Assembly: GCA_003212395.1 (NCBI GenBank)
Contig: QCPU01000002.1
Coordinates: 1-64,000, forward strand
Reading direction: 5' to 3'
DNA length: 64,000 nt
Source of the DNA: Prochlorococcus sp. AG-442-B03
Lineage (GTDB): Bacteria > Cyanobacteriota > Cyanobacteriia > PCC-6307 > Cyanobiaceae
Below are positions 57,786 to 64,000 of this stretch, piece by piece. The notes below the pieces were generated by a model. That model searched no databases, was not told where the DNA came from, and saw nothing but the letters and a program-made list of their open reading frames with translations. Position 1 is the first letter of the stretch; every line of letters begins with the position of its first letter. The position numbers and the translations under genes were made by a program.

Positions 57786-57862
57786 GGCATTTCAATTATT
57801 CTTATGAATTAAAGCACAACTATTTAGTAAAAAGAACCTTAAATTTATAAAAAAAAGATTAA

Positions 57863-58216
57863 CTAAAATTTTTCTAATTGATTAAACAAGTATTCCACTC
57901 TTCTGAGATTAACACCTAAATCTGATTGACCTAATCTTGCTGCAGATCTTATTTGGATTATTCCTTTAGATCTGTCTACATAACTTCTTACATCAAGCTT
58001 TAAAATTTCAAGATCATCAGGAAATCTAAAAATCAAGCTTCTACAAACACCTCTCCAATAATTCCTTCCACTTTCAATGACTTCTGTCCGAGGTAACCCT
58101 TCTGCTAGGGAGACAAGTTGAATAAACTTCTGGTCAACATTTATTAGTTTCTTTTCTATTAAGACACTGTTTAATGGATTGGTTATTGGAGCAAGACCTT
58201 GAATGGAGGAAACCAT
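57863..58216 (-). CDS. DUF1499-family protein
   Basis: 117 residues. FRFPDDLEILKLDVRSYVDR and RSAARLGQSDLGVNLRRVE match the DUF1499 signature (RSASRxGxSDLGVNxxR), found in cyanobacteria, plants and proteobacteria, function unknown. No signal peptide is visible. It lies alone, 77 bases from the tiny protein at 57654. Confidence 0.85.
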   Translation of the reverse strand: MVSSIQGLAPITNPLNSVLIEKKLINVDQKFIQLVSLAEGLPRTEVIESGRNYWRGVCRSLIFRFPDDLEILKLDVRSYVDRSKGIIQIRSAARLGQSDLGVNLRRVEYLFNQLEKF

Positions 58217-58296
58217 ATTTTATAAGAACGACATAAATGTTCTAACCGATTTCATGCGCATAGTGAGAGAAAAAAAGAAAAGAATTTTCCCATAAA

Positions 58297-58335
58297 TTTG
58301 ATCTCTTTATAAAAATTCCTTATTTTGAGATCAAA
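58297..58335 (-). terminator. Hairpin after the 58339-58956 small-protein operon
   Basis: TTTGATCTC (58297-58305) and GAGATCAAA (58327-58335) form a nine-base stem with 21 bases between, directly after the stop of the 45-residue gene. The T-run is weak, so it may be an RNA end protector instead. Confidence 0.4.
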
Positions 58336-58338
58336 ATT

Positions 58339-58476
58339 CTAAAATTTGAGATTTTTTATTGTTTTTTTTGATAAAGATGGTTGCCTACCTTTTTTACTAG
58401 TAAGTTTCCTAACCCATAAAAAAACTCCCACAAACAAAAATATTTCAACAATAATTCCAACATTTATGAAGTTCAT
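58339..58476 (-). CDS. Small membrane protein, 45 residues
   Basis: One membrane helix (about 5-24, NVGIIVEIFLFVGVFLWV) with a lysine-rich tail. The ATG overlaps the previous 30-residue gene's stop as ATGA. The frame on the opposite strand (58346-58546) is less convincing. Confidence 0.6.
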   Translation of the reverse strand: MNFINVGIIVEIFLFVGVFLWVRKLTSKKGRQPSLSKKTIKNLKF

Positions 58477-58565
58477 TTTTTATTCTCTTTTTTCCTGTTG
58501 GTGCCCTCAATGTATGGCACAAGAATATTTAATAACCACTTTTTAAATGAATTTAACGGTTTCAT
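58473..58565 (-). CDS. Tiny protein, 30 residues, between two coupled genes
   Basis: MKPLNSFKKWLLNILVPYIE then a lysine-rich end. An amphipathic helix with basic tail. It begins 7 bases after the 127-residue gene and its stop is shared with the next start, so all three are probably made from one message. Confidence 0.5.
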   Translation of the reverse strand: MKPLNSFKKWLLNILVPYIEGTNRKKENKK

Positions 58566-58572
58566 AATCTGT

Positions 58573-58956
58573 TTACTTGCCTTTTCTCCACAAACTCCTC
58601 CCTTTAATAAGATCCTCTATATTTGGCCAAGCTGCTATTAATTCTTTTAATGCCTTTCTATTAGGAGTATAGAAAACACATGACAATGCACTTATTACAT
58701 AAAGTATGAACCACAACTTACTTTCTGAATAAGCTAAAAACAAAGAGAAAGTAAAACTTCCAATAAAGAAAAAGAAAAATGTCCTATTTACTATTTCTAA
58801 TGGACTTCTTTTAAGTCTGTAAAATTTAGTCTTTTTTTTGTCTGGTTCAGGATCTTTCAGAAATTTACTTTCGTACGAATTAATTATTTCTTCTTCTATA
58901 ACTTTTTCATACTCTAAATTATCAATTGGATCACTTTGATCCTTTTTATTTATCAT
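58573..58956 (-). CDS. Two-segment membrane protein, function unknown
   Basis: 127 residues. An acidic N-terminal 45 (DPIDNLEYEKVIEEEII) precedes two membrane helices (about 61-78, 82-96) and a soluble end NRKALKELIAAWPNIEDLIK. Widely seen layout in picocyanobacteria but I recognise no named family. First gene of the three-gene set. Confidence 0.6.
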   Translation of the reverse strand: MINKKDQSDPIDNLEYEKVIEEEIINSYESKFLKDPEPDKKKTKFYRLKRSPLEIVNRTFFFFFIGSFTFSLFLAYSESKLWFILYVISALSCVFYTPNRKALKELIAAWPNIEDLIKGRSLWRKGK

Positions 58957-59239
58957 TGGTATCTATTCAGTACAAATATGGTAACTAATTTAAGGTATTT
59001 TAAAAAGTATCAAATTTTATCTCTTAACTTGAGCTATACGAACAGATCATGGTTTTGAAAATACTTCAAGATTGTTTTATTTATAAAAGATAAATTAGTC
59101 AAAATATTCTTTTTAATTTTCCCAAATCTTTCGGTCATTTAAAACAATCACTTCTATAAATTTCATAGCATTAATTAAATTGGGAGGCAATATCTAAATC
59201 TATAGTTAAAATAGTTTAGAGATTTTAATAATAATCTAT

Positions 59240-59551
59240 ATGCAAAGGTATTTAATTTCTTACGAATTTACAGATGGCGAGGATCAAGAAGAAGGCGCAG
59301 AAATGCTAATTAATTGGTACGAATCAGGTGGACCCCAAAACAGACCTGAAAACTATGAGGTTCATTCTTGGATTTTTATGGTTCAAAATGGCATTGGACA
59401 TTCTGTAGTGAGTGCAGATTCTCTTGAGACAATTTGGAAGCAATGGCATCCCTGGAGAAGGTTAATGGATATAAGTATTCAGCCGTGTATGGATCTCGAT
59501 GAGACAGTCGGATTATTTAAAAAACAAAAAATGAATACAAGGATAGTCTAA
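59240..59551 (+). CDS. DUF3303-like protein
   Basis: 103 residues. RYLISYEFTDGEDQEEGAEM, INWYESGGPQNRPENYEVHS and WKQWHPWRRLMDISIQPCMD match the DUF3303 pattern, a small ferredoxin-like fold. Function unknown. It stands alone on the plus strand after a 283-base gap in which I see no feature. Confidence 0.7.
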   Translation: MQRYLISYEFTDGEDQEEGAEMLINWYESGGPQNRPENYEVHSWIFMVQNGIGHSVVSADSLETIWKQWHPWRRLMDISIQPCMDLDETVGLFKKQKMNTRIV

Positions 59552-59644
59552 AAGTATTTGACTTCCAAATATAAATTTATTTTTAGTAGCACCTAATACT
59601 ACATACATATTTCACTGCGTTAAAAAGGATAAGATTAATTTTCC

Positions 59645-59839
59645 ATGATGAATGATTCTTATCACATTTACTTCAAAGGAGAAATTCTTTTCAAGAATTT
59701 AAGTAAAGATGAATTTGAATTTGTTTGGGGAAAACTTTATACATCTTATATAAATGCCCTAAATAAAGAGCTAACCTACGAAGTAGTTAGCGAAAACAAT
59801 ATTATGGAGCCTGCCTTTAACCTTGAGCCATCTTACTAA
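59645..59839 (+). CDS. Hypothetical protein, 64 residues
   Basis: Soluble: YHIYFKGEILFKNLSKDEFE then FVWGKLYTSYINAL and an acidic end. The strand-helix pattern with DEFEFVWGKL is common among small picocyanobacterial proteins, unnamed. Confidence 0.55.
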   Translation: MMNDSYHIYFKGEILFKNLSKDEFEFVWGKLYTSYINALNKELTYEVVSENNIMEPAFNLEPSY

Positions 59840-59859
59840 TTCAAGGAGTAAATCCTAGA

Positions 59860-60102
59860 TTATGAATAAAACAAGAACAGCTGTCTCTCTTTTATTTTGA
59901 GGAACTCTTTATCTTCTTTAGTTATATCTAAAGCAATTTTGTTTGCCTCAATTTCGACATTCGAAGTATAAGTTTCAAAGTTTTCCTCTCTTTTAAAAAG
60001 GGCAACAATGCCAATATCTGTTATGAACCAAATAAAATGATCAGTTTCTCCAATTGGCTCTTCTTTTAAAGAATCAATAATCAAATCACAAGTTGAATCC
60101 AC
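59860..60102 (-). CDS. Hypothetical protein, 80 residues
   Basis: From a GTG. Soluble, mixed strands and helices: DHFIWFITDIGIVALFKREE. It begins 21 bases after the 60124-60360 gene ends, so the two may be cotranscribed. Unknown. Confidence 0.5.
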   Translation of the reverse strand: MDSTCDLIIDSLKEEPIGETDHFIWFITDIGIVALFKREENFETYTSNVEIEANKIALDITKEDKEFLKIKERQLFLFYS

Positions 60103-60123
60103 TTAATTAATTAGAGAGAGGTT

Positions 60124-60360
60124 TTAATTGCCCCCATTGCAATACCTTACGGCCTCAGAATAGGTGACACCATCTTCAATTATTTCTGCAACACATTTAT
60201 TAAAAAGTTTAGATTCCTTTTTTACTGAACAGAATCCAAAAGCGATTGCAGCTAAAGCTATTGCCGATACGAAACTAGAACCTAGTTGTATAAAACCATA
60301 GGCAAACATAATGTTTTTCTTTCCAGAACATTTTTTTGAATCCTTTTTTTCTTCTGTCAT
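60124..60360 (-). CDS. Small membrane protein with Cys-Gly end
   Basis: 78 residues. A lysine-rich start, one membrane segment (about 17-45, MFAYGFIQLGSSFVSAIALA) and an outer part with CVAEIIEDGVTYSEAVRYCNGG, a paired-cysteine ending seen in several small proteins of this group. Function unknown. Confidence 0.6.
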   Translation of the reverse strand: MTEEKKDSKKCSGKKNIMFAYGFIQLGSSFVSAIALAAIAFGFCSVKKESKLFNKCVAEIIEDGVTYSEAVRYCNGGN

Positions 60361-60892
60361 TTTAAATACTTTACTTATACAAACTTATTTGATTAATCTT
60401 GCGTTTGGGAAGTGTTGCTATAGAGAAAACCGAATTAAACAATTTATAATCAGCTATGACAAAAATTAAAAATTGCAAGTTTAGATTGATTTTTCTTCAC
60501 TTTAATTTTCAATTTGATACATGATGAAGAAAAAACTTTTTTAATTTTTTATCAACATGAGCTTCTGGTATAGATACCTTATCTTTTTTTAAAAGTAATG
60601 ATCCCACAGTTATAACAACAGATTATGATACTTTTTAAAGTATATTTTATTTTTTTTGATGAAGTATTAATACTTAAAATTTTTTCCAGAAAAGCTTGTT
60701 TTGGTAATGCTCCCGAAGAGTTATCCACTTTTTAAGCGTTTTTCAACAGGGTTTTCCACAATATGTTGATTTAATTTGAATTTCTATGTGCAAAATAAAA
60801 TATTATCTTCTTTAGAGTAAAAGCTATCCACAAATTGTTTTTGGGATCACTATGATTTCCAGTGTCTTTAAATAATTTTAAGTATAAATCCT
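60361..60892. other. Mostly gene-free region with DnaA-box-like sites and palindromes
   Basis: About 530 bases without a convincing gene. On the plus strand it holds TTATCAACA (60549-60557), TTATCCACT (60721-60729), TTTTCCACA (60752-60760, a match to the cyanobacterial DnaA box) and CTATCCACA (60824-60832). It also has ATACTTTTTAAAGTAT (60628-60643) and the perfect palindrome AAGTATTAATACTT (60662-60675), which share the half-site ATACTT. This could be a DnaA-binding or regulatory region. No dnaA or dnaN is near, so I do not call it an origin. Confidence 0.45.
60509..60607 (-). CDS. Possible 32-residue peptide in the gene-free region
   Basis: From a GTG at 60607: LLLKKDKVSIPEAHVDKKLK then a hydrophobic end. 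It has no ribosome site and overlaps one DnaA-box-like site. Probably a remnant or chance. Confidence 0.2.
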   Translation of the reverse strand: MGSLLLKKDKVSIPEAHVDKKLKKFFLHHVSN

Positions 60893-61018
60893 ATGAATTT
60901 AAAAGAGACAAAAAAGGATTTAAATCCAGAAATTAAAAAAGAATTGGAAAAATCTAAGTTCGAAGTTCTTACTAGTGAAAATGATTTTTTAGTTAAAAAC
61001 CTCAAGAAGGCTGGATAA
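60893..61018 (+). CDS. Small charged protein, 41 residues
   Basis: NLKETKKDLNPEIKKELEKS then KFEVLTSENDFLVKNLKKAG. Helical, lysine/glutamate-rich. Located directly after the DnaA-box region. No family known. Confidence 0.45.
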   Translation: MNLKETKKDLNPEIKKELEKSKFEVLTSENDFLVKNLKKAG

Positions 61019-61308
61019 TCCACTAGAACTTAAAAATTTTTTAAAAAAATAAATTTCTATACCTCCTTCCTGAGATAAAAAAATATTTTCTTTAATGATC
61101 ACCCAAAAAGTTAAAGTTTATCAAATATAAAATTTCTATTAAATATACAAATTAATACTCTTTACAACAAACATATAAAACAAATCCTAGTTATATTATT
61201 CTAATCTCAGTAAGAGATCAGTTTAGAAATATAAACGGGAAATTCATAGTTTTTCATTTACTAACACGTTCAGTTTTTCCTTCATTTGCATTATATTTTC
61301 CATAAAAG
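61019..61308. other. Gene-free stretch
   Basis: About 290 AT-rich bases between two small genes. I see no open frame over 20 codons that looks coding, and no strong hairpin or repeat. Confidence 0.4.
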
Positions 61309-61560
61309 ATGAATACTCAAGAACTTAAAGTCAACTACAAAAAGCTTTTAAACAAAGCTGTCAAAGCAAACGGCCGTAAAGAAACTGTTTTTTACTTAAA
61401 TCGTGCTGCTAAAATTAAATCAAAAATCTATTCAAACACTAAAGTAAATTGCTTTAGATGTAATGGAGCAGGTTTTCTAAGAATTTCATTAGATGAGACT
61501 AAAACATGTCTATCTTGCTACGGGAAAGGTTTTTTAATTAAAGAAATTCAGCAGGTTTAA
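61309..61560 (+). CDS. DnaJ-type zinc-finger protein
   Basis: 83 residues. Two CxxCxGxG motifs at the end (CFRCNGAG, about 49-56; CLSCYGKG, about 68-75) form one zinc-binding unit as in the DnaJ cysteine-rich domain. The basic N-terminal part (LKVNYKKLLNKAVKANGRKE) is helical. Free-standing proteins of this type often act as chaperone or assembly helpers; here function is unknown. Confidence 0.7.
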   Translation: MNTQELKVNYKKLLNKAVKANGRKETVFYLNRAAKIKSKIYSNTKVNCFRCNGAGFLRISLDETKTCLSCYGKGFLIKEIQQV

Positions 61561-61575
61561 AAAATTTGATTGTTC

Positions 61576-61731
61576 ATGAAAGATCTAATTCAAGCTCACA
61601 AAAAATTAATTAAAACAGTAAAAGAACAAATGGGATTTTCTGATTATGGGATGTATTGGTTGGCTTTCCTTGAAGGGGGTCTAACTATATGGCTGCTGGA
61701 TAGAATATTTTTCCACTGGTTAAATTTTTAG
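61576..61731 (+). CDS. Small membrane protein, 51 residues
   Basis: KDLIQAHKKLIKTVKEQMGF then a membrane segment WLAFLEGGLTIWLLDRIFFH. 15 bases after the zinc-finger gene; likely cotranscribed. Unknown. Confidence 0.55.
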   Translation: MKDLIQAHKKLIKTVKEQMGFSDYGMYWLAFLEGGLTIWLLDRIFFHWLNF

Positions 61732-61821
61732 TTTTTATTTAGGTCAAAAAATTTCTGCAGGTATTAAATAAATTAATTTATCGAAACCATTTGAAAAGTT
61801 GTAGGATGGTAAAAAACTAAT

Positions 61822-62049
61822 ATGCAATTACTCGGATTAATTCTTCTTCTAGCTAGTAGCTGGTATTTATGGAAATTAACATCAAACTTTCTTGATGAAC
61901 CAACAAAAAAAGAACTGACTAATAGTTTAAATAACCTCAAAAATAAATTCTCTGAAGGAAAACAAAATTTCTCTAAAGCAAAAATAAGCGAAGCTTGGGA
62001 AAAATACAAAGAAGAAGGTGGTGCCTTATCTAATAAAGAAAAAAGCTAG
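61822..62049 (+). CDS. Membrane-anchored helical protein, first of a four-gene set
   Basis: 75 residues. N-terminal membrane helix (1-18, MQLLGLILLLASSWYLWK), then a long charged helix with KKELTNSLNNLKNKFSEGKQ. Its TAG overlaps the next GTG start (TAGTG). Unknown. Confidence 0.6.
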   Translation: MQLLGLILLLASSWYLWKLTSNFLDEPTKKELTNSLNNLKNKFSEGKQNFSKAKISEAWEKYKEEGGALSNKEKS

Positions 62050-62303
62050 TGGACTTTTTTATTATTACAAGTCTAACTAAAGAGATTTCTAGAATTGATC
62101 TAATTGGTATTTTGTTTGGTCATTTAATTTTTGGTGTTGCATTTACACAGCTTTTAGATTGGACGTGGTTAAAGAACCTTATGAGTGAAGAAGATAAAAC
62201 AAGGATGCTAAAAAGTTATACATGGAAAGACTTATTAGTAGATGGAGCAATTGTTACGGTAGTTCTAGGAATAATCTTTTTGATAATTAGCATTTTTCTA
62301 TAA
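62049..62303 (+). CDS. Two-segment membrane protein
   Basis: 84 residues from GTG. Two membrane helices (about 19-39 and 64-84) linked by a loop WTWLKNLMSEEDKTRMLKSY. It overlaps the previous stop by one base and is followed by the next ATG with no gap (TAA then ATG at 62304). Confidence 0.6.
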   Translation: MDFFIITSLTKEISRIDLIGILFGHLIFGVAFTQLLDWTWLKNLMSEEDKTRMLKSYTWKDLLVDGAIVTVVLGIIFLIISIFL

Positions 62304-62393
62304 ATGAACACAACTTACATCCTTTTAGTTTTTTTAATGATATCAATTGTGATTTTCACTCAAATAATCACTACTTTCGATAAATCAAAATAA
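62304..62393 (+). CDS. Tiny membrane protein, 29 residues
   Basis: One helix (TTYILLVFLMISIVIFTQII) with a short tail FDKSK. Starts on the base after the previous stop and stops on the base before the next start. Confidence 0.55.
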   Translation: MNTTYILLVFLMISIVIFTQIITTFDKSK

Positions 62394-62495
62394 ATGAACG
62401 AAGTAACTAGCAACTCCTCAACTGGATGGTACTTAATCGCTTTGGTAAGCACTTTATCTTTTTTAGCTTTAATTTACTTCGGCCAAAAAAGATAG
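62394..62495 (+). CDS. Tiny membrane protein, 33 residues
   Basis: Polar start NEVTSNSSTGWY, one helix (LIALVSTLSFLALIYFG) and a basic end. Last of four head-to-tail genes; a strong terminator follows 33 bases later. Confidence 0.55.
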   Translation: MNEVTSNSSTGWYLIALVSTLSFLALIYFGQKR

Positions 62496-62528
62496 AGTAA
62501 ATTTTGAAAGACTATTTAAATTCATAAA

Positions 62529-62563
62529 AAAAGCTCTGCAACTTCATGAGATGCAGAGCTTTT
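62529..62563. terminator. Strong bidirectional terminator hairpin
   Basis: AAAAGCTCTGCA (62529-62540) and TGCAGAGCTTTT (62552-62563) pair perfectly over 12 bases with an 11-base loop. Read leftward it is followed by seven T, and read rightward by four T. It ends the small-membrane-protein set and can also stop the SDR transcript. Confidence 0.75.
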
Positions 62564-62576
62564 AATTATTAAGTAA

Positions 62577-62795
62577 CTAATTTATATAAATCTATTAATT
62601 ATAAAACCTTTTTTCTTAATCAAAGAAAAAGAGACCGATGAATGTGATGAAGATACTGAATTCACGGCCCCTTTAATAACCGCATTTTTCGGTAGATACG
62701 ACAATGAATCACCTCCTTTACTAATGTTTTTTTTAAAGATAACTAAAAGAATTGAAGAAGGAAAGAAATTCGTTAAAACTTTAAAAGTTTTTTAA
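62577..62795 (+). pseudogene. Open frame without a usable start codon
   Basis: The frame from 62577 to TAA 62795 has 72 sense codons, and the later part looks coding (EFTAPLITAFFGRYDNESPP, KITKRIEEGKKFV). No ATG, GTG or TTG lies ahead of it; the only ATG is near the end. It could be the remnant of a gene or start at a rare codon such as ATA or ATT. Confidence 0.3.
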
Positions 62796-62837
62796 CAAAT
62801 TAATAGTACAAATCTCTTCAACATAAAAGTTTAGATA

Positions 62838-63503
62838 CTACCAAGGCAAAACTTCTCCATTGGCATGCCAAAACGTACCCGAGTTATTTTTATTTAAAGA
62901 ATCAATACGTTTTAAAAGACCATTTGCTGATTCTTCAGGGCTAATTCCATTTCTTGTAAAGCCAGTCATTCCTGTACTCACTAACCCAGGATGCAAAATA
63001 GCTACATAAATATCTTCCCTTGATAAATCTATCGAAAGTGATTTTGCTGCCATGGACAAGGCTACCTTAGACATCCTGTAACCATAAGAACTTCCAGATG
63101 TATTATCTTCAATAGATCCCATTCTACTTGTGATAAAAGCAACTTTAGAAGATCTTTTTAAAAGATGTTTAAGTGATTGAGTCATACATATTGGGCTCAA
63201 TGCATTTACTTCAAATTGCCGCAAAATACTTTTTTTATCTAAGTTTTCGAAAGAATTAAATTCATAAATTCCTGCATTATGAATTAAGCAATCTAAATTA
63301 ACTCCAGAAAGTTTTTTACATAAATTTGTTACCGACTCATCAGAAGAAATTTCTATATTCTCTTCAATTCTCACTCCTAAATCTCTAAGTTCTTTTGAAG
63401 CTTTCCTACACGTGGCAATTACATTATCTCCCCTCTTATGAATTTGCCTACATAGTTCTAATCCAATACCCCTATTTGATCCTGTAATTAGATAAGTCAA
63501 CAT
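62838..63503 (-). CDS. Short-chain dehydrogenase/reductase
   Basis: 221 residues. Cofactor loop TGSNRGIGLELC (7-18), NAG in HNAGIYEF, catalytic serine in ITSRMGSIED and the YxxxK in GYRMSKVAL. A classical SDR of the sniffer/CsgA-like branch by length; substrate unknown. Cytoplasmic. It stands alone on the minus strand. Confidence 0.92.
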   Translation of the reverse strand: MLTYLITGSNRGIGLELCRQIHKRGDNVIATCRKASKELRDLGVRIEENIEISSDESVTNLCKKLSGVNLDCLIHNAGIYEFNSFENLDKKSILRQFEVNALSPICMTQSLKHLLKRSSKVAFITSRMGSIEDNTSGSSYGYRMSKVALSMAAKSLSIDLSREDIYVAILHPGLVSTGMTGFTRNGISPEESANGLLKRIDSLNKNNSGTFWHANGEVLPW

Positions 63504-63676
63504 CTCTAAACTAAAAAATAAAAAATTAATCTATATACAAATATAAAAAAACAAACTAGAAAAACAAAAAATTTTTTAAAATTCCTCAAAAGATTTTTTA
63601 AGGTTATGATAGATTGTGAGTTTTAAAAGATTTTATAAAAGAAAGCAAAAATATTTTTATCATCAAAATTTAATGT

Positions 63677-63883
63677 ATGGAAATTTTCAATCAAGAATTT
63701 ATACAAGAGATTATTAGGTTAACTTGGAGAAATCCTGCTTTCATGGCTATAGCTATTGGATTAGTCTGGCTTATCCCACAATTATTTATCAGAAAAATAA
63801 TGGAAAAAAAATATGAACAAAGAAAAATAGAAATTCAGAAAAATAAAATTCAGAAGCTTTACCCAAGCAATACTCCTAAATAA
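63677..63883 (+). CDS. Small membrane protein, 68 residues
   Basis: Amphipathic start NQEFIQEIIRLTWRNP, one membrane helix (AFMAIAIGLVWLIPQLFI) and a long basic tail ending KLYPSNTPK. Unknown. Confidence 0.6.
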   Translation: MEIFNQEFIQEIIRLTWRNPAFMAIAIGLVWLIPQLFIRKIMEKKYEQRKIEIQKNKIQKLYPSNTPK

Positions 63884-63944
63884 GATTTTTATTTATAAAA
63901 TGATCTAATGGATCAAAAGAATACTATTCGCATCTAAGTAAAAT

Positions 63945-64000
63945 ATGACCTACAAAATAATTAGAATTGATGGGAAAGATGACGAATTAACCGCTCAAAG
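63945..64000 (+). CDS. Gene fragment cut by window edge
   Basis: ATG 63945 begins TYKIIRIDGKDDELTAQ, still open at 64000. Too short to name. Confidence 0.4.
   Translation, partial: MTYKIIRIDGKDDELTAQ

Noticed and set aside
58346-58546. Plus-strand 66-codon frame
   Set aside because: The minus strand gives two coupled frames with ATGA overlap and a membrane helix, a better explanation.
60361-60892. Chromosomal replication origin
   Set aside because: Box density is suggestive but dnaA, dnaN and gidA are absent, and there is no AT-rich unwinding repeat array; kept only as a DnaA-like cluster.
61773-62009. Minus-strand frame of 78 codons
   Set aside because: Opposite the anchored helical protein at 61822, which joins a tight operon; the minus frame has no support.
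1-64000. tRNA, rRNA, CRISPR and toxin-antitoxin search
   Set aside because: I saw no T-loop GGTTCGAATCC-type signatures, no repeated spacer pattern and no paired toxin/antitoxin; a covariance-model scan would be needed to be sure.

Overview
The window comes from a marine picocyanobacterium, almost certainly a high-light-adapted Prochlorococcus. The DNA is very AT-rich (judged by eye, not counted), genes are tightly packed and often overlap by a few bases, and the gene set is typical: chlP, petN, thf1, ftsH, clpP, pcyA without any phycobilisome genes, pstCAB, ferredoxin sulfite reductase, a cyanobacterial-type glpX and many tiny single-membrane-segment proteins. I saw no tRNA, rRNA, CRISPR array, transposase, integrase or phage structural gene. 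I cannot name the strain.

Region 1 (1-39 kb) is conserved core. It opens with a CobW-type GTPase cut by the window edge, a lumenal pentapeptide-repeat protein, a degenerate uracil-phosphoribosyltransferase-like protein and ilvD. A block of carbon metabolism follows: pgl-gnd (oxidative pentose phosphate), glgC (glycogen), hemA (tetrapyrrole), glpX and rpe (Calvin cycle). Then come ccsA (cytochrome c maturation), an LptB-type ATPase, typA, two different M15 peptidases (VanY-like and VanX-like), chlP, glyS, sir, recG and the tsf-rpsB translation operon. The rpsB leader can form two crossing helices. Next is a DevBCA-type exporter joined to pcyA, an M16 peptidase pair (one active-looking, one lacking the metal site), a SipA-like regulator, ftsH, clpP, thf1 and petN. 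petN is translationally coupled to an unlisted 46-residue membrane protein.

Region 2 (39-46 kb) is an accessory-looking run of small proteins, mostly unknown: secreted or lipoprotein-like, single-membrane-segment, or short helical. It includes two that look like paralogues, a ribbon-helix-helix-like DNA-binding protein, a DUF2130 coiled-coil protein and a free-standing IF-2 N-terminal-like domain.

Region 3 (46-52 kb) is a complete ligase-associated DNA repair operon: MBL-fold exonuclease, ATP-dependent DNA ligase, Lhr-type helicase and PdeM-type phosphoesterase, with gaps or overlaps of 0 to 4 bases.

Region 4 (52-57.5 kb) has a gene-free stretch with serial hairpins behind a perfect TATAAT box, which is a candidate small RNA. 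It continues with the phosphate transporter operon pstCAB (a possible Pho box upstream, no pstS in view), a c6-like cytochrome with an abutting small secreted peptide, and a TrkA-type potassium channel.

Region 5 (57.5-64 kb) is again small-protein country. It has two compact operons of tiny membrane proteins, a DnaJ-type zinc-finger protein, an SDR oxidoreductase, and about 530 bases with little or no coding that carry several DnaA-box-like sites and two palindromes. The best candidates for something undescribed are the hairpin RNA near 52.4 kb, the crossing helices before rpsB, the DnaA-box region near 60.7 kb and the coupled micro-protein operons.
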